Assembly: GCF_041529975.1 (NCBI RefSeq)
Contig: NZ_CP168030.1
Coordinates: forward strand, 1,488,001 to 1,552,000
Length of the DNA stretch: 64,000 nt
Source: Microbacterium maritypicum
GTDB taxonomy: Bacteria > Actinomycetota > Actinomycetes > Actinomycetales > Microbacteriaceae
Direction: 5' to 3'
Position 1 is the stretch's first letter. Each line of letters starts with the position of its first letter. Below the pieces are notes generated by a model that was given only the letters and a program-made list of their open reading frames with translations, was not told the DNA's origin and searched no databases. Positions 19,641-29,220 of this stretch are shown in pieces. Made by a program: the position numbers and the translations under genes.

Positions 19641-20000
19641 ATGGCTCTCAAGTCAAAGTCTGACGCCCGCGCGCGTCGTCACGCCCGCCTTCGCAAGAAG
19701 GTCGTCGGCACCGAGGTGCGTCCGCGCCTCGTCGTCAACCGCTCGGCCCGCCACGTCTTCGTGCAGCTGGTCGACGACAGCAAGGGTCACACCGTCGCGT
19801 CGGCTTCGACGCTCGAGACCGACCTGCGTTCGCTCGAGGGTGACAAGACCGCCAAGGCCCGCAAGGTCGGCGAGCTCCTCGCCGAGCGTGCGAAGGCTGC
19901 CGGCGTTTCCGAGGCAGTGTTCGACCGTGGCGGTAACCGCTACGCCGGTCGTGTCGCCGCCATCGCCGACGGCGCCCGCGAAGGGGGTCTGGCACTGTGA
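19641..20000 (+). CDS. rplR: 50S ribosomal protein L18
   Basis: 5S rRNA-binding protein, 119 residues, ending in the conserved [20 protein letters not shown] followed by EGGLAL. It overlaps the rpsE GTG start by 4 bases. Confidence 0.98.
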   Translation: MALKSKSDARARRHARLRKKVVGTEVRPRLVVNRSARHVFVQLVDDSKGHTVASASTLETDLRSLEGDKTAKARKVGELLAERAKAAGVSEAVFDRGGNRYAGRVAAIADGAREGGLAL

Positions 20001-20698
20001 GTGACAACAAGGAGAACGAAGTGACCGAAGCGGCAGCTGCCACTTCCGAGACGGCTGCGGGCACCACGCAGGCAGAGCCGGCTCGCGATCAGCGTGATGG
20101 CCGCCGCGGTGGCCGCGGTGACCGCAACCAGGGTGGCCGCGACCGCAACTCGCGCGACCGCGGTGACAACCAGTTCCTGGAGCGCGTCGTCACGATCAAC
20201 CGTGTCTCGAAGGTCGTGAAGGGTGGTCGTCGCTTCAGCTTCACCGCCCTCGTGGTCGTCGGTGACGGCAACGGTCTGGTCGGCGTCGGCTACGGCAAGG
20301 CCCGAGAGGTCCCCCTGGCGATCTCGAAGGGTGTCGAAGAGGCCAAGCGCAACTTCTTCCGTGTTCCGCGCGTCGGCAGCACCATCCCGCACCCCGTGCA
20401 GGGTGAGGCCGCCGCAGGTGTGGTCCTGCTCCGTCCGGCCGCTGCCGGTACCGGTGTCATCGCCGGTGGTCCGGTCCGTGCCGTGCTCGAGTGCGCCGGT
20501 ATCCACGACGTGCTGTCGAAGTCGCTCGGCTCGTCGAACACGATCAACATCGTGCACGCGACGGTCACGGCCCTGAAGCAGCTCGAGGAGCCTCGTGCGG
20601 TCGCCGCGCGTCGTGGCCTCGAGTTCGACCAGGTCGCCCCTGCCCGCCTCGTGCGCGCAGAGGCCGAGGCCATCGCCGCACAGAAGGTAGGTGCCTGA
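19997..20698 (+). CDS. rpsE: 30S ribosomal protein S5
   Basis: Fidelity and mRNA-helicase protein of the small subunit, 233 residues, longer than the E. coli form (167). The extra length is an N-terminal region of about 55 residues that becomes Arg/Gly/Asp-rich ([20 protein letters not shown]) before the core [19 protein letters not shown]. Start GTG 19997 is coupled to rplR. Confidence 0.97.
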   Translation: MSDNKENEVTEAAAATSETAAGTTQAEPARDQRDGRRGGRGDRNQGGRDRNSRDRGDNQFLERVVTINRVSKVVKGGRRFSFTALVVVGDGNGLVGVGYGKAREVPLAISKGVEEAKRNFFRVPRVGSTIPHPVQGEAAAGVVLLRPAAAGTGVIAGGPVRAVLECAGIHDVLSKSLGSSNTINIVHATVTALKQLEEPRAVAARRGLEFDQVAPARLVRAEAEAIAAQKVGA

Positions 20699-20883
20699 TG
20701 GCCGCGCGACTGAAGGTCACGCAGATCAAGTCCAAGGTGAGCGAGAAGCAGAACCAGCGTGACACGCTGCGCAGCCTCGGTCTCAAGCGGATCGGTGACA
20801 CCACCGTCCGCCCCGACGACGCGCAGACGCGCGGTTACGTCAAGACCGTCGCACACCTCGTCAAGGTTGAGGAGATCGACTAA
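20698..20883 (+). CDS. rpmD: 50S ribosomal protein L30
   Basis: Small 61-residue large-subunit protein ([20 protein letters not shown]), of the standard short bacterial length, with [15 protein letters not shown]. One-base TGATG and TAATG overlaps tie it to rpsE and rplO. Confidence 0.97.
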   Translation: MAARLKVTQIKSKVSEKQNQRDTLRSLGLKRIGDTTVRPDDAQTRGYVKTVAHLVKVEEID

Positions 20884-21518
20884 TGGCTGAGAAGAACGAG
20901 GCCGTCGAGGCTGAGAAGGCCCCGAAGAAGGCTGCAGCTCCTAAGGCTGCCGCTGAGAAGAAGCCCGCCGCGAAGAAGGCTCCGGCCAAGACCGCTGCGT
21001 CCGCCGCCAAGGCTGACGCTCCGGCCAAGAAGCCGGCCGCCAAGAAGGCTGCGCCTGCGAAGGATGCTCCGGCATCCCGCCCCGGCGTCCTGAAGGTGCA
21101 CCACCTGCGTCCGGTCCCCGGATCCAACACCGCCAAGACTCGCGTCGGCCGTGGTGAGGGCTCCAAGGGTAAGACCGCCGGTCGTGGTACCAAGGGCACC
21201 AAGGCGCGCAACACCGTTCGCGTCGGCTTCGAGGGTGGGCAGATGCCGCTGCACATGCGCACCCCGAAGCTGCGCGGGTTCAAGAACCCGTTCCGCGTCG
21301 AGTACCAGGTCGTGAACCTGGAGAAGCTCGCGGAGCTGTACCCCAAGGGTGGCGATGTCACCATCGGCGACCTGGTCGCCAAGGGTGCCGTTCGCAAGAA
21401 CGAGAAGGTCAAGGTTCTCGGAAACGGCGACATCGCCGTGAAGCTCACCGTCTCGGTCGACAAGGTCTCGGGTTCTGCCGAGCAGAAGATCGTCGCGGCG
21501 GGCGGATCCGTCAAGTAA
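20883..21518 (+). CDS. rplO: 50S ribosomal protein L15 with long basic N-terminal extension
   Basis: Large-subunit assembly protein, 211 residues. The recognisable L15 domain starts near residue 70 ([20 protein letters not shown], then [20 protein letters not shown]). About 69 residues before it form an Ala/Lys/Pro-rich low-complexity segment with repeated PAKK and APKA motifs, histone H1-like in composition. The ATG at 20883 is set by the TAATG overlap with rpmD. Last gene before a strong terminator. Confidence 0.96.
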   Translation: MAEKNEAVEAEKAPKKAAAPKAAAEKKPAAKKAPAKTAASAAKADAPAKKPAAKKAAPAKDAPASRPGVLKVHHLRPVPGSNTAKTRVGRGEGSKGKTAGRGTKGTKARNTVRVGFEGGQMPLHMRTPKLRGFKNPFRVEYQVVNLEKLAELYPKGGDVTIGDLVAKGAVRKNEKVKVLGNGDIAVKLTVSVDKVSGSAEQKIVAAGGSVK

Positions 21519-21527
21519 CCGCAAGAT

Positions 21528-21558
21528 GAGAGGGGCCGGAGATTCTCCGGCCCCTCTC
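21528..21558 (+). terminator. Terminator after rplO
   Basis: GAGAGGGGCCGGAG (21528-21541) and its exact complement (21545-21558) with a 3-base loop, followed by GTCGTTT. It separates the spc ribosomal genes from secY-adk-map. Confidence 0.9.
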
Positions 21559-21644
21559 GTCGTTTCACACTCCGAGACCTCGCTCTGGGGCCGCATCCGG
21601 CGGGCCTGGTATCGGTGACGAATTCCGGGAACCCCGGATTGCGT

Positions 21645-21650
21645 TACCCT
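21645..21650 (+). promoter_or_regulatory. Possible secY promoter -10
   Basis: TACCCT about 50 bases before secY in the gap after the rplO terminator. The -35 region is weak (ATTCCG, 17 bases upstream). Confidence 0.3.
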
Positions 21651-21700
21651 GGTCTTTCAGCCGTCCTTCGGGAATCGGCAACTTTTCAGGAGGAACGTCC

Positions 21701-23023
21701 TTGTTTAGCGCCATCGCGCGGATCTTCCGCACCCCGGACCTGCGTCGGAAGATCGGTTTCACCCTCGCCATCATCGCGATCTACCGTCTCGGCTCCAACG
21801 TCCCTGCGCCGTTCGTGAACTTCCCGAACGTCGAGGAGTGCCTCGCGGCGAACGCGGGCACCGACGGCCTGCTCGGACTGGTCAACCTCTTCTCCGGTGG
21901 TGCTCTGCTGCAGCTGTCGATCTTTGCGCTCGGCGTCATGCCGTACATCACGGCGACGATCATCACCCAGCTCCTTCGCGTGGTGATCCCGCACTTCGAG
22001 GCGCTGCACAAGGAAGGACAGGCCGGTCAGGCCCGTCTGACCCAGTACACCCGGTACCTCACCATCGCGCTCGCGCTCCTCCAGTCGACGACGCTCGTGA
22101 CGGTGGCGCGCAGCGGCCAGCTGTTCGGATCCACCGATCTCGCCGCCTGCCAGCAGTTGCTGACCAATGACGTGTGGTGGGCGCAGCTGCTCATCATCAT
22201 GACCATGACGGCCGGTACCGGTCTCATCATGTGGTTCGCCGAGCTGGTCACCGAGCGCGGCATCGGCAACGGCATGTCGCTGCTCATCTTCACCTCCATC
22301 GCCGCGACGTTCCCCGGTGCCATGGGCCTCATCTGGCAGACCAAGGGCTTCGAGGTCTTCCTCCTCGTGCTGCTGGTAGGAATCATCGTCATGGGGCTCG
22401 TCGTCTTCGTCGAGCAATCCCAGCGACGGATCCCCGTGCAGTACGCCAAGCGCATGGTCGGTCGCCGCACGTACGGCGGCACCAACACGTACATCCCGAT
22501 CAAGGTGAACATGGCGGGTGTGATCCCCGTGATCTTCGCGTCGTCGCTGCTGTACATCCCGGCTCTCATCGCGCAGTTCAACACTCCGCAGGACGGATCC
22601 ACGCCGCCCGAGTGGGTCAGCTGGATCACCGCGAACTTCACCACCGGCAACAGCCCGGTGTACATGGCCGCCTACTTCCTGCTGATCATCGGCTTCACCT
22701 ACTTCTACGTGGCGATCACGTTCAACCCGGTCGAGGTCGCGGACAACATGAAGAAGTACGGCGGGTTCATCCCCGGCATCCGTGCGGGTCGCCCGACCGC
22801 CGAGTACCTCGACTACGTGCTCACCCGCATCACGCTCCCGGGCTCGCTGTACCTCGGTCTGATCGCGCTCATCCCGCTGATCGCACTGGCCACGGTCGGC
22901 GCGAACCAGAACTTCCCGTTCGGCGGCGCCTCGATCCTCATCATCGTGGGTGTGGGTCTCGAGACGGTCAAGCAGATCGACGCTCAGCTGCAGCAGCGAC
23001 ACTATGAAGGGCTCCTCCGATGA
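21701..23023 (+). CDS. secY: Protein translocase subunit SecY
   Basis: Central channel of the Sec translocon, 440 residues with ten predicted membrane helices. Recognisable segments include FNIFSGGALLQ-like NLFSGGALLQLSIFALGVMP near the second helix and GGFIPGIRAGRPTAEYLD in the C-terminal half. Translation starts at TTG 21701, placed 6 bases after a perfect AGGAGG (21689-21694), with no ATG nearby. It overlaps adk by 4 bases. Confidence 0.97.
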   Translation: MFSAIARIFRTPDLRRKIGFTLAIIAIYRLGSNVPAPFVNFPNVEECLAANAGTDGLLGLVNLFSGGALLQLSIFALGVMPYITATIITQLLRVVIPHFEALHKEGQAGQARLTQYTRYLTIALALLQSTTLVTVARSGQLFGSTDLAACQQLLTNDVWWAQLLIIMTMTAGTGLIMWFAELVTERGIGNGMSLLIFTSIAATFPGAMGLIWQTKGFEVFLLVLLVGIIVMGLVVFVEQSQRRIPVQYAKRMVGRRTYGGTNTYIPIKVNMAGVIPVIFASSLLYIPALIAQFNTPQDGSTPPEWVSWITANFTTGNSPVYMAAYFLLIIGFTYFYVAITFNPVEVADNMKKYGGFIPGIRAGRPTAEYLDYVLTRITLPGSLYLGLIALIPLIALATVGANQNFPFGGASILIIVGVGLETVKQIDAQLQQRHYEGLLR

Positions 23024-23625
23024 CAGCATCCGCACGTCTTCTCATCGTCGGCCCGCAGGGCTCCGGCAAGGGCACGCAGGGCGTGCGCATCGCCGAGTCC
23101 TACGGCATCCCGGTCGTCTCGACCGGTGACATCTTCCGCGCGAACATCAAGGAGGGGACGCCGCTGGGCCAGCAGGTCACGGCGATCCTCGACAAGGGTG
23201 ACCTCGTTCCGGACGAGCTGACGAGCGAGATCGTGCGCGACCGGCTGTCGCAGGACGATGCAGCCCACGGGTTCCTGCTCGACGGGTACCCGCGCAACAC
23301 TGCGCAGGTCGCCCACCTGGAGTCGTTCCTCGCGGGGCGGGGGGAGTCGCTCGACGCGGTCATCCTCCTCGACGTGCCACGTGAGGAGAGCCTGGAGCGT
23401 CTGACGCTCCGCGCCACCGAGCAGGGCCGTTCGGATGACACCCCGGAGGCCATCGGCCACCGTCTCGACATCTACGAGCGGGAGACCGCTCCGATCATCG
23501 AGGTGTACGGTGCCAAGGGCATCGTCGACCGCATCGACGGTACCGGCGCTCTCGACGACGTCACCGAGCGGATCACGGCGGCTCTGGCCGCCCGCGGCCT
23601 GCGCCTCGCGGCCTCCGCCTCCTGA
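23020..23625 (+). CDS. adk: Adenylate kinase
   Basis: Cytoplasmic enzyme converting ATP and AMP to two ADP, 201 residues. The P-loop GPQGSGKGT is at residues 11-19, followed by STGDIFRANI in the AMP-binding domain and LLDGYPRN. The LID is the short form without zinc cysteines, usual in actinobacteria. The ATG overlaps the secY stop by 4 bases, the classic secY-adk-map order. Confidence 0.97.
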   Translation: MTASARLLIVGPQGSGKGTQGVRIAESYGIPVVSTGDIFRANIKEGTPLGQQVTAILDKGDLVPDELTSEIVRDRLSQDDAAHGFLLDGYPRNTAQVAHLESFLAGRGESLDAVILLDVPREESLERLTLRATEQGRSDDTPEAIGHRLDIYERETAPIIEVYGAKGIVDRIDGTGALDDVTERITAALAARGLRLAASAS

Positions 23626-23626
23626 G

Positions 23627-24478
23627 ATGTTCCGCCGGTCGATCTACAAGACCCCGGCTCAGCTGCGAGCGATGGTCGAGCCGGGGCTCATCACGGCCGC
23701 AGCGCTGGATGCCGTCCGCCCGTTGATCAAGGCCGGCGTGACGACCCTCGAGCTGGACGCGATGGCCAACCGCACGATCCTGGCCCGCGGCGCGGAGTCG
23801 AACTTCCAGCTGGTGCGCGGCTACCACCACACGACGTGCATCTCGGTGAACGAGCAGGTCGTGCACGGGATCCCGGGTGAGCGCGTGCTGCAGCCCGGCG
23901 ACATCGTCTCGGTCGACTGCGGCGCGCAGTTCAAGGGCTGGAACGGCGACAGTGCGATCACGGTCGTGGTTCCCGACCCGGAGCGGCCGGAACTGGTCGC
24001 GCAGCGCGAAGAGCTCTCCCGCGTGACCGAGGGATCCATGTGGGCGGGGATCGCCGCGATGGCATCCGTCTCCTCGATCGATGAGATCGGCGCGGCCATC
24101 CAGGACTACATCGAGGCTCAGGGCCCATCGGCGGTGTCGGGGGACCCGTACGGCATCCTCCGTGAGTATGTCGGGCACGGCATCGGCCGCAAGATGCACG
24201 AAGCCCCCAGTGTCTTCAACTACCGCACGCCCGACCGTGGCGAAGACGTCAAACCCGGTCTCGTGCTCGCGATCGAGCCGATGGTCACCGCGGGTGGGGA
24301 TTCGACGTTCATCGAGGACGATGACTGGACCGTCACGACGGTCGACGGAACGGACGGCTCCCATTGGGAACATAGCGTCGCCCTGCATGATGGGGGTATC
24401 TGGGTGCTGACTGCGCCCGATGGCGGAAGAGCCGGACTCGCTCCATTCGGAGTCGAGCCTCGAGAGATCGGAAAGTAA
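23627..24478 (+). CDS. map: Methionine aminopeptidase, type I
   Basis: Removes the initiator methionine from nascent proteins, 283 residues. The five metal ligands fall in VDCGAQ, NGDSA, GHGIGRKMHE, AIEPMV and HWEHSVAL. ATG 23627 lies 1 base after the adk stop; the frame stays open upstream but only as a shadow of adk. Its TAA overlaps the next start (TAATG). Confidence 0.96.
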   Translation: MFRRSIYKTPAQLRAMVEPGLITAAALDAVRPLIKAGVTTLELDAMANRTILARGAESNFQLVRGYHHTTCISVNEQVVHGIPGERVLQPGDIVSVDCGAQFKGWNGDSAITVVVPDPERPELVAQREELSRVTEGSMWAGIAAMASVSSIDEIGAAIQDYIEAQGPSAVSGDPYGILREYVGHGIGRKMHEAPSVFNYRTPDRGEDVKPGLVLAIEPMVTAGGDSTFIEDDDWTVTTVDGTDGSHWEHSVALHDGGIWVLTAPDGGRAGLAPFGVEPREIGK

Positions 24479-25143
24479 TGGCAGCGGCGAAGAGCAACAC
24501 CAACTGGTTCGCGATCGGCGTCTCCATCGCCGTGGTCGTGGTGCTGGTGGCGATCGGTGGACTCGTGGTGTTCCTCAACAACCAGGCCACCTCGCCCGGC
24601 GCGGCACCGAAGGCCAACGACACGTTCAATTCAGAGACCGGTGCGATCTCGTTCGGTGACGGCGAGGACACTGTCGCGGTCTTCGTCGACTTCCAGTGCC
24701 CGATCTGCGCCAGCTTCGAGGAGCAGTACGGCGAGCAGCTGGAAGCCGCTGCCGCCGACGGTCGCATCACCCTCGAGTACCATCCCATCGCGATTCTGGA
24801 CCGCTACTCGCAGGGCACCGAGTACTCGTCTCGCTCCGCCGGCGCGGCCTTCTGCGTTGCGGAGTCGAACCCGGATCTCTACCTCGACTACTCCAAGACG
24901 CTGTTCGACAACCAGCCGGCAGAGAATTCCGCGGGTCTCACCACGGATCAGCTCGCCGACTTCGCATCGCAGGTCGGCGCTGACGATGCGGTCTCGTGCA
25001 TCACTGACGAGACCTATCGCAAGTTCGGAGCGGCGCAGGCGAAGGCTCATGAAATCGGGGGCACGCCGACCATCGAGGTCAACGGCAAGCGCCTCGACCT
25101 GCAGGCCGGCGAGATCACCGAGATGGAGAAGCTGATCGGTTGA
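24478..25143 (+). CDS. Membrane-anchored DsbA-like thioredoxin-fold protein
   Basis: Extracytoplasmic thiol-disulfide protein, 221 residues. A single N-terminal membrane anchor (residues about 10-33) is followed by a DsbA-type domain with the redox motif Cys74-Pro-Ile-Cys77 in VDFQCPICASFEEQYG, two more cysteines (FCVAES, SCITDE) and the cis-proline loop GGTPTIEVNG. It probably helps oxidative folding of secreted proteins. It is translationally coupled to map. Exact partner unknown. Confidence 0.9.
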   Translation: MAAAKSNTNWFAIGVSIAVVVVLVAIGGLVVFLNNQATSPGAAPKANDTFNSETGAISFGDGEDTVAVFVDFQCPICASFEEQYGEQLEAAAADGRITLEYHPIAILDRYSQGTEYSSRSAGAAFCVAESNPDLYLDYSKTLFDNQPAENSAGLTTDQLADFASQVGADDAVSCITDETYRKFGAAQAKAHEIGGTPTIEVNGKRLDLQAGEITEMEKLIG

Positions 25144-25173
25144 TCCGACAGCTGTCCGCCACGGGCGGTCAAG

Positions 25174-25202
25174 TTGCCGGATGACTCCGGAGCGTCTAAC
25201 AT
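25174..25202 (+). promoter_or_regulatory. Promoter of infA and downstream ribosomal genes
   Basis: TTGCCG (25174-25179) and TAACAT (25197-25202) with a 17-base spacer, about 105 bases before infA. Confidence 0.7.
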
Positions 25203-25308
25203 AGATCTTTGGTGCTTTGTGCCTTGATTCGGCGTGTCCGTCGGCGCAGCACCACAAACCCAATCACCCACCGCAGATCGACCGATCTGCAGAAGCGTCA
25301 GCGAGGCT

Positions 25309-25530
25309 ATGGCTAAGAAAGACGGTGTCATCGAGATCGAGGGCGTGATCTCCGAGGCTCTGCCCAACGCGATGTTCCGCGTTGAGCTCAGCAACGGACA
25401 CAAGGTCCTTGCAACGATCTCCGGCAAGATGCGGCAGAACTACATCCGTATCATCCCCGAGGACCGTGTGGTCGTGGAGCTCAGCCCCTACGACCTGACC
25501 CGCGGCCGTATCGTCTACCGCTACCGCTGA
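25309..25530 (+). CDS. infA: Translation initiation factor IF-1
   Basis: S1-fold factor that occupies the A site during initiation, 73 residues ([20 protein letters not shown]), ending [12 protein letters not shown]. An upstream in-frame extension to 25234 lacks family support; ATG 25309 has GCGAGG just before it. It heads the infA-rpmJ-rpsM-rpsK group. Confidence 0.98.
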   Translation: MAKKDGVIEIEGVISEALPNAMFRVELSNGHKVLATISGKMRQNYIRIIPEDRVVVELSPYDLTRGRIVYRYR

Positions 25531-25594
25531 TCGGTCGAGAAGTAACGGCCTGCCCCTGCCTGGGGCGGTACGAAGACAGCGAACAGGAAACATC

Positions 25595-25711
25595 ATGAAG
25601 GTCAACCCCAGCGTCAAGCCCATCTGCGATCACTGCAAGGTGATCCGCCGTCACGGCCGCGTCATGGTGATCTGCAAGAGCAACCCGCGTCACAAGCAGC
25701 GCCAGGGCTGA
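25595..25711 (+). CDS. rpmJ: 50S ribosomal protein L36
   Basis: A 38-residue large-subunit protein beginning [20 protein letters not shown] and ending [10 protein letters not shown]. It keeps the zinc-ligand set (two Cys in CDHC, one Cys in VICKS and a His in NPRH), so it is the zinc-binding C+ form. ATG 25595 follows ACAGGAAAC. Confidence 0.96.
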   Translation: MKVNPSVKPICDHCKVIRRHGRVMVICKSNPRHKQRQG

Positions 25712-25889
25712 GTCCCCGGCGGGCCCGCCGATCCGCTCGACGGGCCCGAGCTGCGCGGCATCGCTCACGCACATCTCATAACTGAAAACACAACGGCAGG
25801 ATCAGAACCCGCGGAAGCGGGGGACACCTCGGGGCGGAGGCCCGGGCACCGATCCTGTTCCACACCTCCACAACACCCAGGAGAACCGC

Positions 25890-26264
<375 letters not shown>

Positions 26265-26295
26265 GCGCGGCCCCAGGGACTAGGAGAACACTTTC

Positions 26296-26694
26296 ATGGC
26301 TGCACCCAAGGCCGCCGCGCGCAAGCCGCGCCGCAAGGAAAAGAAGAACATCGCGCTGGGCCAGGCCCACATCAAGTCGACGTTCAACAACACGATCGTC
26401 TCGATCACCGACCCGTCCGGGGCTGTCATCGCCTGGGCATCGTCGGGTGGCGTGGGCTTCAAGGGCTCCCGCAAGTCGACCCCGTACGCCGCCGGTATGG
26501 CTGCCGAGTCCGCAGCCCGCCAGGCCGCGGAGCACGGCGTCAAGAAGGTCGACGTCCTCGTGAAGGGTCCGGGCTCCGGCCGCGAGACCGCGATCCGCTC
26601 GCTGCAGGCCGCAGGCCTCGAGGTGGGTTCGATCCAGGACGTCACCCCCCAGGCGCACAACGGCTGCCGTCCGCCGAAGCGTCGCCGCGTCTGA
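26296..26694 (+). CDS. rpsK: 30S ribosomal protein S11
   Basis: Platform protein lining the mRNA exit, 132 residues, with [18 protein letters not shown] and the C-terminal [18 protein letters not shown]. Strong hairpin follows in the gap to rpoA. Confidence 0.98.
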   Translation: MAAPKAAARKPRRKEKKNIALGQAHIKSTFNNTIVSITDPSGAVIAWASSGGVGFKGSRKSTPYAAGMAAESAARQAAEHGVKKVDVLVKGPGSGRETAIRSLQAAGLEVGSIQDVTPQAHNGCRPPKRRRV

Positions 26695-26750
26695 TACGCG
26701 CCTCGAGCCGCTCGGCCCATTCGTGGTCCGAGCGGCTCGACGCCCGCGTA
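26695..26750 (+). promoter_or_regulatory. Hairpin between rpsK and rpoA
   Basis: CGAGCCGCTCGG (26704-26715) pairs perfectly with 26728-26739, and TACGCG (26695-26700) with CGCGTA (26745-26750) closes an outer stem. No T-tract follows. It may partly terminate or stabilise the upstream mRNA. A further small dyad CACATG/CATGTG (26788-26793/26806-26811) brackets AT-rich sequence just before rpoA and could mark a separate promoter. Confidence 0.5.
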
Positions 26751-26828
26751 CGGGCATCGACTTCCACAACTCAAAACCTCACCCCACCACATGTCATATA
26801 GCGGGCATGTGATCGAAAGGAACACAGA

Positions 26829-27818
26829 GTGCTTATTGCACAGCGTCCCACACTGACCGAGGAAAAGATCGTCGAGAACCGTAGCCGGTTCATCATCGAG
26901 CCTCTGGAGCCCGGCTTCGGTTACACGATCGGCAACGCGCTGCGCCGCAGCCTGCTGTCGTCGATCCCCGGTGCTGCTGTCACCAGCGTTCGCATCGACG
27001 GCGTGCTGCACGAGTTCAGCACCATCCCCGGCGTGAAGGAGGATGTCACCGAGATCATCCTCAACATCAAGCAGCTGGTCGTCTCCTCGGAGCGCGACGA
27101 GCCCATCACGGCGTACCTGCGCAAGACCGGTTCGGGCGAGGTCACCGCCGCCGACATCTCGGCTCCGGCCGGTGTCGAGGTGCAGAACCCCGAGCTCGTC
27201 ATCGCGACGCTGAACGAGACCGCGAAGTTCGAGCTCGAGCTCACGATCGAGCGTGGCCGTGGCTACGTCTCGGCGACGCAGAACCGCAACGAGTACGCCG
27301 AGGCCGGTCAGATCCCGATCGACTCGATCTACTCGCCGGTCCTCAAGGTGAGCTACCGCGTCGAGGCGACTCGTGCCGGTGAGCGTACCGACTTCGACAA
27401 GCTCGTCCTCGACGTCGAGACCAAGTCGGCGATCAGCCCCCGCGACGCCGTCGCGTCGGCTGCGAAGACGCTCACCGAGCTGTTCGGTCTCGCCCGCGAG
27501 CTGAACGTCGAGGCCGAGGGCATCGAGATCGGCCCGGCGCCGGTGGAGGCTGTGAACTCCAGCGAGCTGTCGATGCCGATCGAAGACCTCGACCTGTCGG
27601 TCCGCTCGTACAACTGCCTGAAGCGTGAGGGCATCAACACTGTTTCGGAGCTCGTCGCCCTGTCGGAGACGCAGCTCATGAACATCCGCAATTTCGGCCA
27701 GAAGTCGGTCGACGAGGTGCGCGACAAGCTCATCTCGCTCGGTCTGTCGCTCAAGGATTCGGTGCCCGGTTTCGACGGCGCCCACTTCTACGGCGGCAGC
27801 GAAGACGAGTCCTTCTGA
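26829..27818 (+). CDS. rpoA: DNA-directed RNA polymerase alpha subunit
   Basis: Assembly platform and activator contact of RNA polymerase, 329 residues. The N-terminal domain has [20 protein letters not shown] and the C-terminal domain has [19 protein letters not shown] and [13 protein letters not shown]. It starts at GTG 26829, 6 bases after an AAAGGAAC ribosome-binding site. Confidence 0.98.
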   Translation: MLIAQRPTLTEEKIVENRSRFIIEPLEPGFGYTIGNALRRSLLSSIPGAAVTSVRIDGVLHEFSTIPGVKEDVTEIILNIKQLVVSSERDEPITAYLRKTGSGEVTAADISAPAGVEVQNPELVIATLNETAKFELELTIERGRGYVSATQNRNEYAEAGQIPIDSIYSPVLKVSYRVEATRAGERTDFDKLVLDVETKSAISPRDAVASAAKTLTELFGLARELNVEAEGIEIGPAPVEAVNSSELSMPIEDLDLSVRSYNCLKREGINTVSELVALSETQLMNIRNFGQKSVDEVRDKLISLGLSLKDSVPGFDGAHFYGGSEDESF

Positions 27819-27851
27819 AACCCGACCTTTCTGACCAGGAGTTAGACGATT

Positions 27852-28412
27852 ATGCCCAAGCCCACTAAGGGTCCCCGCCTCGGAGGCGGCCCCGCACACG
27901 AGCGCCTGATGCTTGCCAACCTCGCGGCGGCGCTCTACACCCACAAGTCGATCAAGACGACCGAGACCAAGGCCAAGCGCCTTCGTCCGCTCGCCGAGCG
28001 TCTGATCACCTTCGCCAAGCGTGGCGACCTGCACGCGCGTCGTCGCGTGCTGTCGGTCATCGGTGACAAGGAAGTCGTGCACATCCTGTTCTCCGAGATC
28101 GCACCGCTCGTCGCCGAGCGCGAGGGCGGCTACACCCGCATCACGAAGGTCGGCAACCGCAAGGGCGACAACGCTCCGATGGCCGTGATCGAGCTCGTTC
28201 TCGAGCCCGTCACCGCGAAGGCGAAGTCGACCAAGAAGGCTGCTGCTGCGCCGAAGGCCGAGAAGGCGGAGAAGCCCGCCGAGGTCGTCGAGGAGACCCC
28301 CGCTGAGGAGGCTCCCGCCGAGGACGCAGCCGAGGCCGGCGCCGAGTCGCAGGCCGAAGGCGAAGCAGCCGAGGCTGCCGCTGAGGACGCTGTCGAGAAG
28401 AAGTCCGAGTAA
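27852..28412 (+). CDS. rplQ: 50S ribosomal protein L17 with acidic tail
   Basis: Exit-tunnel-side protein, 186 residues. The L17 core is residues 1-119 ([20 protein letters not shown] to [10 protein letters not shown]). The remaining 67 residues are a low-complexity Ala/Glu tail that starts with lysines and becomes strongly acidic. A tail is usual in actinobacterial L17; its role is not known. Last gene of the locus. Confidence 0.97.
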   Translation: MPKPTKGPRLGGGPAHERLMLANLAAALYTHKSIKTTETKAKRLRPLAERLITFAKRGDLHARRRVLSVIGDKEVVHILFSEIAPLVAEREGGYTRITKVGNRKGDNAPMAVIELVLEPVTAKAKSTKKAAAAPKAEKAEKPAEVVEETPAEEAPAEDAAEAGAESQAEGEAAEAAAEDAVEKKSE

Positions 28413-28422
28413 GCACTTCGCT

Positions 28423-28468
28423 CACGAAGAAGCCCGCCGCCCCATTCGGGGTGGCGGGCTTCTTCGTG
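28423..28468. terminator. Bidirectional terminator between rplQ and the XRE-cupin gene
   Basis: A 21-position stem (28423-28443 with 28448-28468, one wobble) with an ATTC loop. The arms begin CACGAAGAAGCCC and end GGGCTTCTTCGTG. The A-rich and T-rich flanks of the stem allow termination in both directions for the two convergent genes. Confidence 0.9.
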
Positions 28469-28498
28469 TGCCGGGCGGTGGGCCGCGGCGGGGTCATA

Positions 28499-29044
28499 TC
28501 ACGGTGACGGGGGAGTGACCGAGACGACGATCGAGGTCATCGCGTCACTGGCGTTGATGTAGCGATGCGGCTGGCGGGAGTCGAAGGTGATCGACTCGCT
28601 GCCCACGATGATGTACGTCTGCCCCGCGATCTCGACGGTGAGTTCCCCGCTGATGACGAAGACGCACTCGGTCGACGGGTGGCCCCAGGGGTGTGCGGAG
28701 CTCGCGGCCCCCGGGGGGATGTCGGCGGTGAGGACTTCGAGGTCGCCGCGTCCCGGCGTCAGTCGCTCGTAGACGAAGCCCGCGTCGGATCCGCTGAGTC
28801 GATGCCGGGCGCCCGGCCGGCTGACGGACACGTTGGGGGCATCCGGATCGCTGAACAGCGTGGCGATCGAGGCTTCGAACACCTGGGCGAGCTTGCGCAG
28901 CGAACCGAGGCTCGGGTCGGCCGAGCCGCTCTCGATCTGGCTGAGCATGCTGACCGAGAGGCCGGACAGGTCGGAGAGCTGCCGCAGGGTGAGACCCTTC
29001 GCGGCCCTGAGGGATTTGAGGCGTTCGCCGAGCACGTGATTCAT
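28499..29044 (-). CDS. XRE-family regulator with C-terminal cupin domain
   Basis: DNA-binding regulator of 181 residues. An N-terminal helix-turn-helix (LKSLRAAKGLTLRQLSDLSG and VSMLSQIESG) is followed by a cupin ligand-binding domain at about residues 105-175 (GHPSTECVFVISGELTVEI). The start ATG at 29044 has AAAGGA 5 bases upstream; longer in-frame versions are less likely. It diverges from the peptide importer operon, and repeats in the shared gap look like its operators. Regulators of this type often control amino-acid, polyamine or peptide catabolism. Confidence 0.9.
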   Translation of the reverse strand: MNHVLGERLKSLRAAKGLTLRQLSDLSGLSVSMLSQIESGSADPSLGSLRKLAQVFEASIATLFSDPDAPNVSVSRPGARHRLSGSDAGFVYERLTPGRGDLEVLTADIPPGAASSAHPWGHPSTECVFVISGELTVEIAGQTYIIVGSESITFDSRQPHRYINASDAMTSIVVSVTPPSP

Positions 29045-29081
29045 CGATCCTTTCGATCGAACGGATGACTGTTGCATGTTC

Positions 29082-29138
29082 GATTTCAATGTGATTGTAT
29101 CTTTTAATCGGATTGAAAATCTCGATCAGATTGAAATC
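29082..29138. promoter_or_regulatory. Repeated operator-like motifs between XRE-cupin and importer genes
   Basis: Three copies of an AT-rich motif: GATTTCAAT (29082-29090), GATTGAAAATC (29111-29121) and GATTGAAATC (29129-29138). The last two are direct repeats 18 bases apart, and the first is in inverted orientation. A TACAAT -10 on the minus strand (29099-29094) lies between the first and second copies, so binding would control the regulator gene itself. Confidence 0.55.
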
Positions 29139-29220
29139 CGTTCCCCCGAACGCGCGAGCAACCGGATCAACTTCCCAGAACTCTACTGCGTCCTGCCCCC
29201 TGATCACAGGAAGATCGACG

